From positions 15,115,193-15,179,192 of the forward strand of contig CM060174.1 in assembly GCA_030549775.1 (NCBI GenBank): 64,000 nt of DNA. The letters run 5' to 3'. The stretch is from Tamarix chinensis. Taxonomy: Eukaryota > Streptophyta > Magnoliopsida > Caryophyllales > Tamaricaceae. Positions within the stretch are counted from its first letter, which is position 1; each line of letters starts with the position of its first letter. Shown in pieces: positions 1-12,450 of the stretch. The notes beneath the pieces were generated by a model. It was not told the DNA's origin. It worked only from the letters and a program-made list of their open reading frames with translations, and made no database searches. A program made the position numbers and the translations under genes.

Positions 1-858
1 TAATAATAATATTATTAATAAAAATAATAATAGTAATAATAATAATATATTTCAAATAAATAAAATAAAATAAAATAAAGCTTATATAAATAGTGGAAAA
101 GGGTTGAGAGGGTTTAGGGTTCAACCTTAGACTGGTGGTGACAGGCGGCATCGGCGGTGGACAAAAAAAGAGAAGAAAAGAGGAAAAGTTGAATGCTAGG
201 AAAAGGAGAAAGAGAAAGAGGGTGGATGTAAGGGTGGTTATGGTTGTCCAGAAGGAGAGGAATAGAATGGCAGTGGCGGCGCAGCCAAAGGTGGCGGCGC
301 ATGGCGACGGCGGTGGTGACCGAATGGAGAAGATGAAGAGAAAGAGAGGAGGATAGGGGAAAAGAGGAAAAGAAAGGTAGGGGGAGGTAGAGGAGGGTCT
401 ATAGAACAGAATGGGAGGTGAAAGAAGTGACGGTAGCGGCAGAAGTGGTGGCTAAGGGTGGTTCGAAGGGCGGCAAAGGTGGAAGAATGGGTTGATTGAG
501 GAGCAAACTTTGCACAGCCGGGGTGGCGTGTGCAGGAAGAATCGAGGGATGAGGGAGGTTTAGGTAGTTAGAGGGCGGTGCAAGGATGAGTTTGGTAGGC
601 AAAGATGGCGGCGAAGTTGGCCAAAGGCAGCGGAAATGGTGTCTGAAGGGGCGGTGGTGGCAAGATAGGTTTTCTGGGGAAAACAACCAAAGCTCGATAC
701 AAAGCTCAATCCTAGGGTATTAGAGGGTTTAACTGATAGGGTGAGGTTAGTGGGACAACGAGGGAATAGGGGAAGTAGGGTTAGGGTCACTGGCGGCGAC
801 AAAGTCGGTGAAATTCAAATCAGGGCAGGGGGTTGCACAGGCCAGGGAGGAGGGAAAA
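1..858 (-). mobile_element. Internal part of a long TGTAACACCCC-type LTR, minus orientation
   Basis: An AT-rich (TAA-like) start is followed by a G/purine-rich stretch. It aligns by eye with 39480-40250: the same string of blocks recurs, including the 'rgaaaaagagaagaaaag' block, the 'ggtgtctgaaggggcg' block and the 'gtgggacaacgagggaatag' block. Read on the minus strand it matches the C-rich leader region of the LTR family, including 'accctaaaaccctttt', seen forward at 4530 and 9530. It breaks off at 858, where another LTR copy begins. Short ORFs here are low-complexity shadows and do not look like genes. Homology is read directly; assignment to the LTR family is inferred. Confidence 0.6.
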
Positions 859-3400
859 TGTAATACCTCCAAAATTTACTACTGAAAAATTTCGTTTTAT
901 TTAAAAGAGTTAGTGGAAGCAAATTATAAAATTGTGAATTCTAGGGATATTACCGCCACACTTAGTACCAGACCGGTTCACTCCTATCGTTCCAGTACCA
1001 AGTGCTAAGGCTAAAAGAATAAAACACAATTTACAACCCATATTTGAATCAGAGTTACGTACCAAACCATCTACAAGAATAAAATCCACTAGTGGTGGTT
1101 ACAAAAACAATAATAATATTAAAACTAGAAATTTAAAAGAGAAAGGGAAAAACTCTAACAGTGCCGGATGATTCCTTACTCTCTTTCCCGTTGCCTACTT
1201 GAATAGCACCTGAAAAAGGACCTGCAAGGGACACTGCCCATTGAATAGGTAGGGGCCCCACGAATGGAACCCTTCAGTACTATGGTACTGAGTAACCCTT
1301 TAAAAACACACTTAAAAGCAGGCCTGGAATGCAACACATGAAACAAGCTATATACTTATATAATAAGAAATACATGCACCACAATCACATACTCAACAAG
1401 ACCATCAATTATTAATAAGTCATTATGCAAAATCGATACTTTCGTACCTTAAGTCATGTCATAGTGCAAAGTCAATACATTTGGGCCTTAAGCCATTATT
1501 CCATCATTATTCAATCATCTCTCTGATTTTATATCCATGTGAGTGCGGGAACCCCACTAGTATAGCTGGTGTATCGCTCATGCAGGGCAGAACACTCCTT
1601 GCTACTATTATTTGCCAATGGACCGATCATGCAGGGCAAAACGCTCATAGCCACTATTATTCGCCGATGGACCGGTCTGGCCCCAACTCATATGGTGTTC
1701 CACTATAAGTGATTAGTATTTTTCCATAACTTTGTTCACATTCATGACTGGTTTTATTGAGCTTGGGACCCCACTATTATTTTCGGTGGATCGGAATATA
1801 TATCAACATCATCAAGGGTGACACGCTCTTGGGCCACTATTATATTCGATGGATCGGTACTCATAATCATCTTCCAAGGCAACATGCTCCTGGGCCACTA
1901 TTATATCAAGTGGATTGGTACTCATAAACATCTGCCAGGGCAACATGCTCCTGGGCCACTATTATAACCAGTGGATCGGTACTCAATATCATAAGTCAAC
2001 TGGGTCCAGCTCATTAATCTTTCACTTTCGTGATTAGTGTTTTTCCTTTCTTTAATCAGCACAATAATTCCATTTATTTGCCTCGGACGGGAGATCAAGA
2101 ACCCGGGACACAAAGATACACCGGTCGTACTGGTGCATACAAGCTACTCAGTACCCTTCAACCATCAACCTAGGGACGCAAACGTACCCTGGTCGTACTA
2201 GTGCATAAAGCTACTCGGTACCCTACCGATAAGGACACCTAATCCATAAGTATGTATACCCCCTAAATAGGTCCATAGAGCTAGATAGAGTAAGATATAG
2301 GGCCTGGCTGGGGTACAAAGGCACACTAGCAAATACCAGAATAATCGTGGGCTAAACCACATCTTTAGGGTAACGACCCCTAAAGAGCCACCATTCTCGA
2401 TCTTAAGGTCTTTCACTTTAAGTATTAGTGTCTTAATTAAAGTGATCACGAAAAATCATAATAATCAGATACTTATTCACTTTCAATCGTTCTAATATCA
2501 TTAGGTATTTCTTATTCATACAGTTATCCAAGATAACACAGAGGAAATCAATAAGGCCATCATAATCTCATCCAATTCATATTTAGGATTTGTTCTCGTG
2601 ATACTTACTAATCTACAAATACTCTTACCTTACTATTTGGTATTAATTGAATCTTACTACGAATCTCTAGTGCCCCCTCAACATGTTAGATATGAATTAT
2701 TAATTTACCCCTTACTTGTATAGTTATTAAGCCATCCCTTCCTTACTCGCCAATTTGCCATATCACACTTCAGGTTGCATAATTACCAAATTACCCCTTG
2801 CTCGGTTTAGATTACCAAGTTATCACATACACTTTTTAGATCACCATTCACCCTTTATAATTGTTACACTTATCATATTTCCCATTTGGTTGATTAGATT
2901 ACTAGATTGCCCTTCTCTTTTGTTATAATTACTAAATTGCCCTTAAGTTGGATAAATTACCAAATTACCCTTCTTCATTATCATGATTACCAATTTGCCT
3001 CTTTAGTTAGTTAAATAATTACCAATTTATCCTGTAGTTGGTTAAATTACCAAATTACCCTTCTCTATTATCTTAATTACCGAATTACCCATTTAGTTGG
3101 ATAAATTACCAAATTACCCTTCTCCAATATCATAATTGCCAGATTGCCCTTATCCGTTATTATAATTACCAAATTACCCTTATCCATTATCAAAATTACC
3201 AAATTACCTTTCTGTTGGTTAAATTACCAAATTACCCTTCTCCATTATCATAGTTACCATTTTACCCTTCTCAATTGTTATAATTACCATTTTATCCTTA
3301 TCCATTATTATAATTACCAAATTACCCTTCTCCATAATTACAATTTTTTTCCACTTAATTTTCTTCAAACCAAACAGACTCTAAAGATTTCGTTGTAATT
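859..3400 (-). mobile_element. Long LTR copy, minus orientation, 3' end at 859
   Basis: Position 859 begins with TGTAATACCTCC, the reverse complement of the family's 3' end (compare GGGGGTGTTACA at 7327 and 18718). Next comes the family's hallmark 3' block in reverse, 'ttaccgccacacttagtacc' at about 950, also seen forward at 7210-7245 and 18590-18640. Positions 1540-1990 hold the family's 'ggtccaccggctataatagtgg' motif in reverse, several times. Positions 2050-2450 match 25440-25790. The 5' end is unclear; a degenerate match to TGTAA...CCCTCAAAATT lies near 3394-3419. No coding capacity is seen. Confidence 0.6.
2740..3345. repeat. Degenerate minisatellite, unit about 33 bp
   Basis: Fifteen or more imperfect copies of a unit resembling 'aattaccaaattaccctt' plus 'ctccattatcat' follow each other. 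The spacing is usually about 30-36 bp, with single-base changes and small length changes. The tract lies inside the minus-oriented LTR copy and is not obvious in the other copies. An ORF through it (3144-3398) merely reflects the repeat. Confidence 0.75.
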
Positions 3401-4151
3401 AAAGCACGCCCTCAAAATTAGTTTTCTAAACTGAAATTAAATTATGCAAATTAATATTTTATACGTTTTTTTTAAAATTATTTAAATTTATATAAAGATT
3501 GAGGACAGTTGACGTTATAATTTCTCACAAGTTAATCGATCAAACCGGCCAAGACAAATAATTTGCAGACAACAATAACTAAAAATAACTATACTTAAAC
3601 AGTTATCAAAGAAGATCCTCAATCCTCAATCTTATTTTTTCACAGTTAAATATTGACGTATCAAAAAAATCTCGTCATATGCCACAATTATTATGGTGTG
3701 ATCTCGGTATACAAGGTCCCACAATTAATTTTTTTTTAGTTATTGATTATTCGTAAGGGGTCCAAACGCGATCCACGTTAACGTGTACTTTAGTCATACA
3801 AAATAAAGTATTTTATTACCTGGCTTGAAATGAGAATATTTATATTGATCGTGTGTTACAAATATTTAATTACATATCTTGATTAAATAAAAAAAATCCT
3901 GTTGACTAGTACTATATTCTTTTCGGTGGCTACTGGGAAGAACAAAATCTCGCCGTCATGTTGTCATTATTATTTTTTAATTGAATTATTTAGATCAATC
4001 ATTTGAAAAGGAAGTTGATGATTTATTATTTTTTATTTAAGGCATTTTGATTTCATTATCCTATTGCCTCATCTCTAAAGAAATTTCCCGTATTTTTGAA
4101 ACGGCGAACATGAATTGCTTACCTCGTGATTGGTGTCACGCTCATGATGCT
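3401..4151. other. AT-rich spacer, no gene seen
   Basis: About 750 bp of AT-rich sequence with no recognisable protein, RNA or LTR motif. It does not resemble the 8036-9230 part of the intact solo LTR, so the forward LTR copy that starts at 4152 appears truncated on its left side here. Confidence 0.4.
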
Positions 4152-5988
4152 CGCCCCTTACGCCGTCCGTAGCCGCCACCTCCGCCGTGGTCCACCCTCC
4201 TTCCACCTCCCAAAGTAACCTGCAGGTCCTCCCCTACCTGCCCATACCCTCCTTACCCCCCTGCTTCCTTCTCCACCAACCTCCACCATCTTCCACCACC
4301 TACTTCCTCCTTCGGACGCCTCGTCCACCACAGCGCGTGGCCGCCCTTCTCACGCCACCACCCTCATTCAACTCTCCTCTCCCTGCTGTCTCCTCCCCCA
4401 CACTTAACTTTCCTTTTCCTCCTCCCATCTAACCACCTCCTCCATCTTTTCTCTCTTCTCCTCCTCCATCGCCGCCGCTGTCGCCTCGCGCCGCCGCCGG
4501 ACCACCACCGTCCTCAGGTGGTCTTCCACTCATCTGAACCCTAAAACCCTTTTCTTATGCCACCTATAGTAGTTTTTAACAAATATTATTATTATTATTA
4601 TTATCATTATTATTATTAGCTTATTAACTAATACCATTTCTGTTATTATCCTTAATGTTATCATACTATCACCCCTTCCAACCCTAACCCCTATTATACT
4701 TAACTTAGGGTTAGTATCATTATCTTCATTATTAACATTCCTAATACTATTATTATTATTACTATTATTATTGTTATTACCATTATTAATTTCTGTATCC
4801 TAAAGGTGTTATTTTCTTACAAGCCATAATCTCTCCCAAAACCCTATCTTTCAACATACTTAACCATTAGTGTTGGTGTTATTATTTTTATTAATACTAT
4901 CGCTAAGATTACTACCACTATTAGTGTTCTTACTATTTAACCCAACCTTATGTGAAGTATTGTAACTATGTAATATTTTTTTACCATACCTAATACCTTT
5001 AACATTAGTGTCATTTCTATTATTACTATTACCTATATGCTAATTCTATTAGGGTGACAAAATATGGGAGCCCTTATACTATTTATTCAAAATATGACTT
5101 TTATCATTACTACCTCTTGGAGTGTTTTAACTTGTTGATATTACAACCATTGTATTAGTATTTTAACACTAGCACCACTTTTTTGACTTAATCTTAGAAG
5201 CGCTATGGTTCTAGTACTGGCAACATAAGTATCACTATTAGTAGTTTTATTATTACTATTATTATCACTATTTTACTATATCTAGCAAACACTAATGTTA
5301 TAAAGATGGAACTAACGGGTCTAATGATATAAGTGTAACAATGAGTTTTGAAACTAAAGATATATCAATGAGTAATACTTGGCATAATAATTTAGAGCAA
5401 AAACTCTAGTTTTGTACAACGCCCCTACTAGGGATAAGAATCCTAACCTTAAACTAGAATAAGGGTTGATAGTATTTATAAGGGAAACTAATACTTAGCT
5501 TTTTCCCCTTTTCATAGGTGACCCCGATCCGAGCCCTAAGTAGCTAGAGGAGCGTGCTCCAAGCCCGGTGCCTACCTAGGTAAGGACGAAGCTATGGCCT
5601 TGTGCTATGTGTGATGTAATGTGTGGGTGAATGATGAGCATGCCATGTTGATGTGTATTATGCATGTGTTATGAATAATCTGTTTTGTGTAGCGCAGCGT
5701 GGATCATGAGGTATGTTGTGTGTGCCTTATATTATACGTGTATGACATGTTCCATGTTTGATGTTGATGTTGATGATGTGACTTGTTATGGCCCTCTAGG
5801 ACATGCATGCTAGGGTTTGGGGTAGCATGAAATGATAATAAAAGAACAACATGAAAGTGGACGTTTGGGGAAGTTGCATGGGGGGACTAGACCTTGCATG
5901 GGCATGATCCGTACGTGTGAAAAGTTGATTTGGGTTGTAAGTGAGAGCTTGGGAGAGTCTTGGAATGATTGGAGACTTAGTATGAAAA

Positions 5989-6397
5989 GTAGGTGGTGGA
6001 AGATGGTGGAGGTTGGTGGAGAAGGAAGCAAAGGGTAAGGAGGGTATGGGCAGGTAGGGGAGGATCTGTAGGTTACTTTAGGAGGTGGAAGGAGGGTAGA
6101 CCACGGCGGAGGTGGCGGCTACGGGCGGCGTAAGGGGCGACGGCAACTGGAAGAGAGATTTTTCAGCAGGGAACTTCGCACGGCTATGGCGGCATGTGCA
6201 GGGCAGGGTGGAGGGCGGCGGTGGTTTGGTTTTGTCGAGGAAGGTGCAGGGGTATTTTTGGTGGCCAGCGGCGGCGGCAGCGATCACTGGCGGTGGCAGA
6301 AACCTCGTCTGATTTTTAGGCGACAGAGAGGCAGAGTTTCGGGATGATTTTCGCAGCACAGGTTATGGTTGTCGAAGGGGGTATTTGTAGGCAATTA
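5989..6397 (-). repeat. Inverted segment inside an LTR, forms an inverted repeat with 4152-4303
   Basis: Positions 5989-6139 are the near-perfect reverse complement of 4152-4303; by eye there are only about ten differences over some 150 bp. The inverted block shares a 'ccacggcggagg' stretch with 4152-4303 that the copy at 9233 onward lacks, so it derives from this element or a close sister. Positions 6080-6397 also pair with 8972-9310, 2.6 kb away. Confidence 0.85.
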
Positions 6398-6479
6398 TAG
6401 TGGGGTTCCCGTACTCGCATGGATTAACAAAGATTATGGTGTGAAATGACTTACAAATAAATCATGGAAAGATACGTTA

Positions 6480-6660
6480 AAATCACAGTGAAGCACCACG
6501 AGAGTCGGGGCCAGACCGATCCACAGGCATAATAGTGGCTAGGAGCGTTCTGCCCTGGAGACCGATCCACCGACATAAAATAGTGGTTAGGTGCGTTCTG
6601 CCCTATAAGTGACCGATCCACCGGCTATAATAGTGGGGTTCCCGCACTCTCATGGATCCA
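6480..6660 (+). repeat. LTR-internal motif array 'ccaccggctataatagtgg'
   Basis: Three copies of a unit containing 'gatccaccggctataatag' and 'gcgttctgccct' lie in tandem. It is the shortest forward occurrence of the motif that fills 11880-12440 of the intact LTR. It recurs at 20650-21020 and, in reverse, at 1540-1990 and 58970-59370. Confidence 0.75.
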
Positions 6661-7327
6661 TAACGATTATGATGTGAATCGACTATAATTATCAGAGTTA
6701 TGAAAAGAAGAAGTTGGATTGGACCATGACCGACCTACATCATCCATAATATTACATGTTGCTTATGTGATTGTGATGTGCATGTTATGTTGTATGATGG
6801 TATGCTTGGCCTTAGCGCACCAGCGCCCTTACTCAGTATTAGACTCATACTGATACTACCTTGATTGAATGGGTCCTGTGATGATCCACCGATGGTGGGG
6901 AGCAGACCTCCTGTGCAGGTCTATGATCGGGTACTATTTTGGGGTGGAAGGCTTGACTTGAGTGAGTAGGCGATCCAGATACTGATCCTTTTTGGGAATT
7001 GTTTTGTTAGCTATATTTTGTATTATGTTTCCCATTTTAAAGAAAAAAAAATATTATGGGGTTGTAATCCTAAATCGTATTCTAACTTTTGTTCGACTCA
7101 TATCTTATTAATGATTTATGCTAAATGTCGTCTTGTGTTTTATGATACCTCGTACTTATTGATGATCGGATTTAGCCTTAGCACTTAGTATCGGAACGGT
7201 AGGAATGAACCGGTATGGTACTAAGTGTGGCGGTAACACCCCCAACTTTACAGTTTTTGCCCTTCGCTTCCGCTAAACCTTTTGATTTTAAACGAAATTT
7301 TTCAGTAGTAAATTTGGGGGTGTTACA

Positions 7328-8035
7328 AAGATGGAGTTGTGGGGTGGCTTGGATGGTGTTGTGGTGGTGCAGGATGGGAGTAGAAGGGTGCAGAAGGTGT
7401 TTTAGGTGGTTGGTGAGGTAGTTGAGCTGGTAGAGGGTGGTGACGGTGCAAAACAAAGGGGAAAAGATGGAGGGGAAGAAAAATGAAGGGGAAGGAGATC
7501 GGGGGAAAAGGGTTAAAAAAATATGGGGCAGGAGGGCCAGTGATGAGAAGAAAAAGAAGAGGGAGGAGAGGGCAATATGTGGCTGATTGGGTGGCAGGGA
7601 CATGGTAGGGTGGTAGGGAGAGGGAATGAAAGAAGGGGAAAAGCGAGGCCATGAGTGATAGGGTGCATAGCTGGCCAGTTCCAAAATGGTCAAAAAAACT
7701 AGTGAAAGTGAGAGAGAGAGACAGGTGGTGGTAGTGGTTGCAGGCTACGGTGGTCAGCGTGCTCGAGGTGCAGGCGGTTATGGTGGTGACGACGGGTTGG
7801 AGGACTGCTGGGTCGAGGCAGAAGAAGGAAGAAGAAGAAGAAAGAAGGGAGAGGGAGGAAGCATGCCAGCGCAAGGGAAAGAAAAAAAAAGAAGAGTTGG
7901 GCCAACCCAGGTAGGAGGGAGAGAGAGGAAAAGAAAGAAAAGGAGGGGGCTGGGCCAGCCGGTGTAGGCGGGGGAGGGGGAGAACGGGCCAACAACCCAG
8001 GTGCACAGGGGGAAGGGGCTGGCCTGGTGTGGAAG
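7328..8035 (-). mobile_element. Purine-rich part of a minus-oriented LTR, split by the solo LTR
   Basis: G/A-rich sequence whose complement is a C/T-rich leader of the LTR type. It is cut at 8035 by the solo LTR and resumes at 18724: the 5-bp word ggaag is present at 8031-8035 and 18719-18723. ORFs on both strands (for example 258 codons on the minus strand from 8099) are proline/serine/arginine-rich low-complexity shadows without domain motifs. I do not call a gene. Confidence 0.55.
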
Positions 8036-11000
8036 TGAAATACCCCAAAATCCTAATTTTCGAAATTATGGCCAAATAAGGAATTATTAGGAAAATCAAT
8101 TATATAAATTCATTTATTAAAATTTAGAGAATTAATTAAGGTAAATTAAGAGGAAAATAATAAAGAATTTAATTGGAAGAAAATTTGGGTATTTTTCTAA
8201 TTAGCATGGAGGTTAAGGAAATTTATCTAAAATAGTCTAAACTAAGCAAAAAAAGAAATTTATTTAATATTTTCTAAATATTAATATTCTAAACAGCCCA
8301 ACAATATTCTAAATAATTTATGCAAAATCCAAAACCCTAAATAAATCATTTCTTTTCCTTTTTCCCTTTTTCTTTTCCTTCTTTTTCTTTTTTCACTCCT
8401 CCGACGAAGTTGGGCCTCGCCCGGCCCAAACCTACCTCTCCTTCCTTCTTCTCGCCCGCGGTTCAGCGAGCCCAGCCACCCGTGGAACAAAACGCTGCGT
8501 TTCAACGCTAAAGTCGCTGAAACGCCACGTCGCAATAAGAAAAAAAGTAATCGTTGCCAGACCGACGAGGACGCAGCGTTTTGCCCAAACAATTCCCAAA
8601 ACTCCGCGTTTCATTTTAAAACTTTATAAACGCTGTCGACCGGCCGGTTTCTCCCCTTCCTTTTCTTCCCTGGACCGCCGGTCCAACCTACCCCTGCTGT
8701 CGTCTTCTTCCTCGCACCCGTGACCGCCGCGCCGCTGCAACACTGACAACATCTCAGCCCGACCGTCCTTCTCATCCTTTTTCCGTCCCTTTCTTTCCCG
8801 ATTCGTCCCAGCCTATCGTCCTGTACTGCCCAGGCCCTGCCTCCTTTCCTTTCTCAGCCAAATCAAGCCAAAACCTGCTAATAGAGAATCTGTAGGCCTG
8901 CCCAATCGCCGCCGGACGGCGTACTACCGTGACCTGGCGTGTCCTCTCCTCCCTCGTTGTTTCCCCCCCCCCAATTGCCTACAAATACCCCCCTTCGACA
9001 ACCATAACTTGTGCTGTGAAAATCACCCCGAAACTCTGCCTCTCTGTCGCCTGAAAATCAGACGAGGTTTCCGCCACCCCCGGTGATCGCCGCCGCCACC
9101 GCTGGCCACCAAAAATACCCCTGCACCTTCCTCGACAAAACCAAACCACCACCACCCTCCACCCTGCCCTGCACATGCCGCCATAGCCGTGCGAAGTTCC
9201 CTACTGAAAAATCTCTCTTCCAGTCGCCGTTGCCCCTTACGCCGCCCGTAGCCGCCACCTCCCAAAGTAACCTGCAAGTCCTCCCCTACCTGCCCATACC
9301 CTCCTTACCCTCCTTCGGCCGTCGCGTCCACCACGCGCGCCGCCGCCCTCCTCACGTCACCACCCTCATTCCACTCCCCTCTCCTTGCTGCCTCCTCCCC
9401 CACACTTAACTTTCCTTTTCCTCCTCCAATCTAACCACCTCCTCCATCTTTTCTCTCTTATCCTCCTCCATCGCCGCCGCCGCGCCGCCGCCGGACCACC
9501 ACCGTCCTCAGGTGGTCTTCCACTCATCTAAACCCTAAAACCCTTTTCTTATGCCACCTATAGTAGTTTTTAACTAATATTAGTATTATTACACTTATTA
9601 TTATTATTATTACACTTATTATTATTAATAATATTATTAGCTTATTAACTAATACCATTTATGTTATTATCCTTAATATTATCATACTATCACCCCTTCC
9701 AACCCTAACCCCTATTATACTTAACTTAGGGTTAGTATCATTATCTTTATTATTAACATTGCTAATACTATTATTATTGTTATTACCATTATTAATTTCT
9801 GTATCCTAAAGGTTTTATTTTCTTACAAGCCATAATCTCTCCCAAAACCATAGCTTTTAACATACTTAACCATTAGTGTTGGTGTTATTATTTTTATTAA
9901 TACTATCGCTAAGATTACTACCACTATTAGTGTTCTTACTATTTAACCCAACCTTATGTGAAGTATTGTAACTATGTTAATATTGTTTTACTATACCTAA
10001 CACCTTTAATATTATTGTCATTTCTATTATTACTATTACCCAGATGCTATTTCTATTAGGGTGACAAAATATGGGATCCCTTATACTATTTATTCAAAAT
10101 ATGACTTTTATCATTACTACCTCTAGGAGTGTTTTAACTTGTTGATATTACAACCATTGTATTAGTATTCTAACACTAAGACCACTATTTGACTTAATCT
10201 TAGAAGCACTAAGGTTATAATACTTGAAACATAAGTGTCACTATTAGTAGTCTTATTATTACTATTATTATCACTATTTTACTATGACTAGCAAACACTA
10301 ATATTATAAGGATGGAACTAACGGGTCTAACGATATAAGTGTAACAATGAGTTTTGAAACTAAAGATATATCAATGAGTAATACTTAGCATAATAATTTA
10401 GAGAAAAAACCCTTTTTTTGTACAACGCCCCTACTAGGGATAAGAACCCTAACCTTAAACTAGAATAAGGGTTGATAGTATTTATAAGAGAAACTAATAC
10501 TTAGTTTTTTCCCGTTTTCATAGGTGACCCCGATCCGAGCCCTAAGGAGCTAGAGGAGCGTGCTCCAAGCCCGGTTCCTTCCTAGGTAAGGACAAAGCTA
10601 TGGCCTTGTGCTATGTGTGATGTAATGTGTGGGTGAATGATGAGCATGCCATGTTGATGTGTATTATGCATGTGTTATGAATAATCTGTTTTGTGTAGCG
10701 CAGCGTGGATCATGAGGTATGTTGTGTGTGCCTTATATTATACGTGTATGACATGTTCCATGTTTGATGTTGATGTTGATGATGTGACTTGTTATGGCCC
10801 TCTAGGACATGCATGCTAGGGTTTGGGGTAGCATGAAATGATAATAAAAGAACAACATGAAAGTGGACGTTTGGGGAAGTTGCATAGGGGGACTAGACCT
10901 TGCATGGGCATGATCCGTACGTGTGAAAAGTTGATTTGGGTTGTAAGTGAGAGCTTGGGAGAGTCTTGGAATGATTGGAAACTTAGTATGAAAAATAGTA

Positions 11001-11879
11001 CGTAGGTTGGTGCATAAGAGACCTTATTAGGGTTTTGTGCGTAAGTGGGTGTTGGGGAGTCTGCATGGAGTGTTTAAATTACGCATGGGAATGAATCTTA
11101 CGTGAGGAAAGTTGAATTAGGAAGTGAATATAATAATGTCAAAGTTATGGACCCATTGGAGACTTGGGTGCAAAATTTTACGTGGGTCGGTGTAAGAGTG
11201 TCTAAGGGTTCCAATTAGGGTTTTGGGAGGAAATGAGCTATTTGAAGGGTACAAGGGTAAAAATGATCAAGGAGGGATGGAGTATGGGGTTGAGAGTGAG
11301 AACTCACTTATGTAAGGGATGAGTGAGGGTTTCTAAATGAGAGAAGAGATTTTGGGGTGAAAGAGGGAGGTTACTTGTTGAAGAAGTAAAGTGCTAAAGT
11401 TTGGTGCGGCCAACTAGGGTTGGCGTGGTCAACTAGGATTTTGGCGTGGCTAACTAGGGTTTTGTCGGTCACACGTGAACTTGGGAGATAAAGTAATACA
11501 TTTGGGGAATTTCCTAATAAAAATGAGGTGCGAGATAGAGAACAAAGTAATGTTTGGGTAAGTAAGAAAGAGTTGGGCCACATAGGTCCGATTAGGGTCT
11601 CCGAGGAGGAACCCTAGAGGGATGAGGACATGCGGAGTTGATATCATGTGTGTTGGGATGGCCTATATTCTTGGAGATTGTGCCTTACTATATGCCACTA
11701 TGCCTAAGTCTACGGGGGATGGATGTCAGGTGTGAGAAGAGGTACGAGTCTCAAAATATGGGACGGTCCCTTTGGAAGGGGAAAGAAGTAGAGTATCAAC
11801 CGCATGCATGTCAAGGGTGTGATGTGATTCAATAAGACACGGATAAGACATTAATTACGTAAAGTGAAAGACTGTTGAG

Positions 11880-12450
11880 CCAGACCCAGTCCGGTCCACC
11901 GGTTAGAATAGTGGCCAGAGGCGTTCTGCCCTGGGTGTTTATTTCCGGTCCACCGGCTATAATAGTGGTCATAGGCGTTTTGCCCTGAGTGTTTATTCCG
12001 GTCCACCGGCTATAATAGTGGGGGATTCGGGCTCGATAGACCCAAACGAATAAGTAATCTATGGGAAAATACTAAATACTTACAGTGAAACACCATGTGA
12101 GTCGGGGCCAGTCCGGTCCACCGATTAGAATAGTGGCTAGAGGCGTTCCGCCCTGGGTGTTGATTCCGGTCCACCGGCTATAATAGTGGTCAGAGGCATT
12201 CTGCCCTATGTGTTTATTTCCGGTCCACCGGCTATAATAGTGGGGCTCCCGCGCTCACATGGATTAATGAAGAATGCTTTGAATGAAAATGAACGAAGTA
12301 ATCCATGGGAAAATACTAAGTACTTACAGCGAAACACCATATAAGTCGGGGCCAGTCCGGTCCACCGGTTATAATAGTGGCCAGAGGCGTTCCGCCCTGG
12401 GTGTTGATTCCGGTCCACCGGCTATAATAGTGGGGCTCCCGCACTTACAT
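11880..12450 (+). repeat. Two-tier tandem repeat inside the solo LTR (about 54 bp within about 240 bp)
   Basis: The small unit holds 'ccggtccaccggctataa', 'tagtgg' and 'ggcgttctgccctg', and repeats at about 11891, 11946 and 11999, then again at about 12114 to 12420. A larger frame starting with 'gggaaaatactaaatactta' recurs at about 12062 and 12306, giving a second period of about 240 bp. The core CCAC...GTGG is a short dyad around TATAAT. Copies of the same motif mark every long-LTR copy in the window. Confidence 0.85.

Larger units (their letters stand above)
4152..7327 (+). mobile_element. Rearranged long LTR copy, plus orientation, 3' end at 7327
   Basis: Three blocks are visible against the intact solo LTR at 8036-18718. 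Block 1 (4152-5988) is collinear with about 9233-10994. Block 2 (5989-6397) is inverted and matches the reverse complement of about 8972-9310. Block 3 (6398-7327) is again forward and matches about 12240-12610 plus 18231-18718, ending GGGGGTGTTACA. About 1.2 kb present in the other copy (10995-12240) is missing. The hAT insertion of the other copy is absent here: at about 6820 the text runs straight through as 'gcgcaccagcgcccttactc', which gives a natural empty-site comparison. Confidence 0.75.

Noticed and set aside
6112..6312. 66-codon ORF 'MAATGGVRG...' repeated on the other strand at 9058-9258
   Set aside because: Similarity comes from the inverted LTR segment; the reading is antisense to the LTR and frame conservation over such short, nearly identical DNA is not evidence of coding.
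7323..8099. 258-codon minus-strand ORF rich in Pro, Ser, Leu and Phe
   Set aside because: Lies in a purine-rich LTR leader, runs across an LTR boundary, and has no domain or codon structure.
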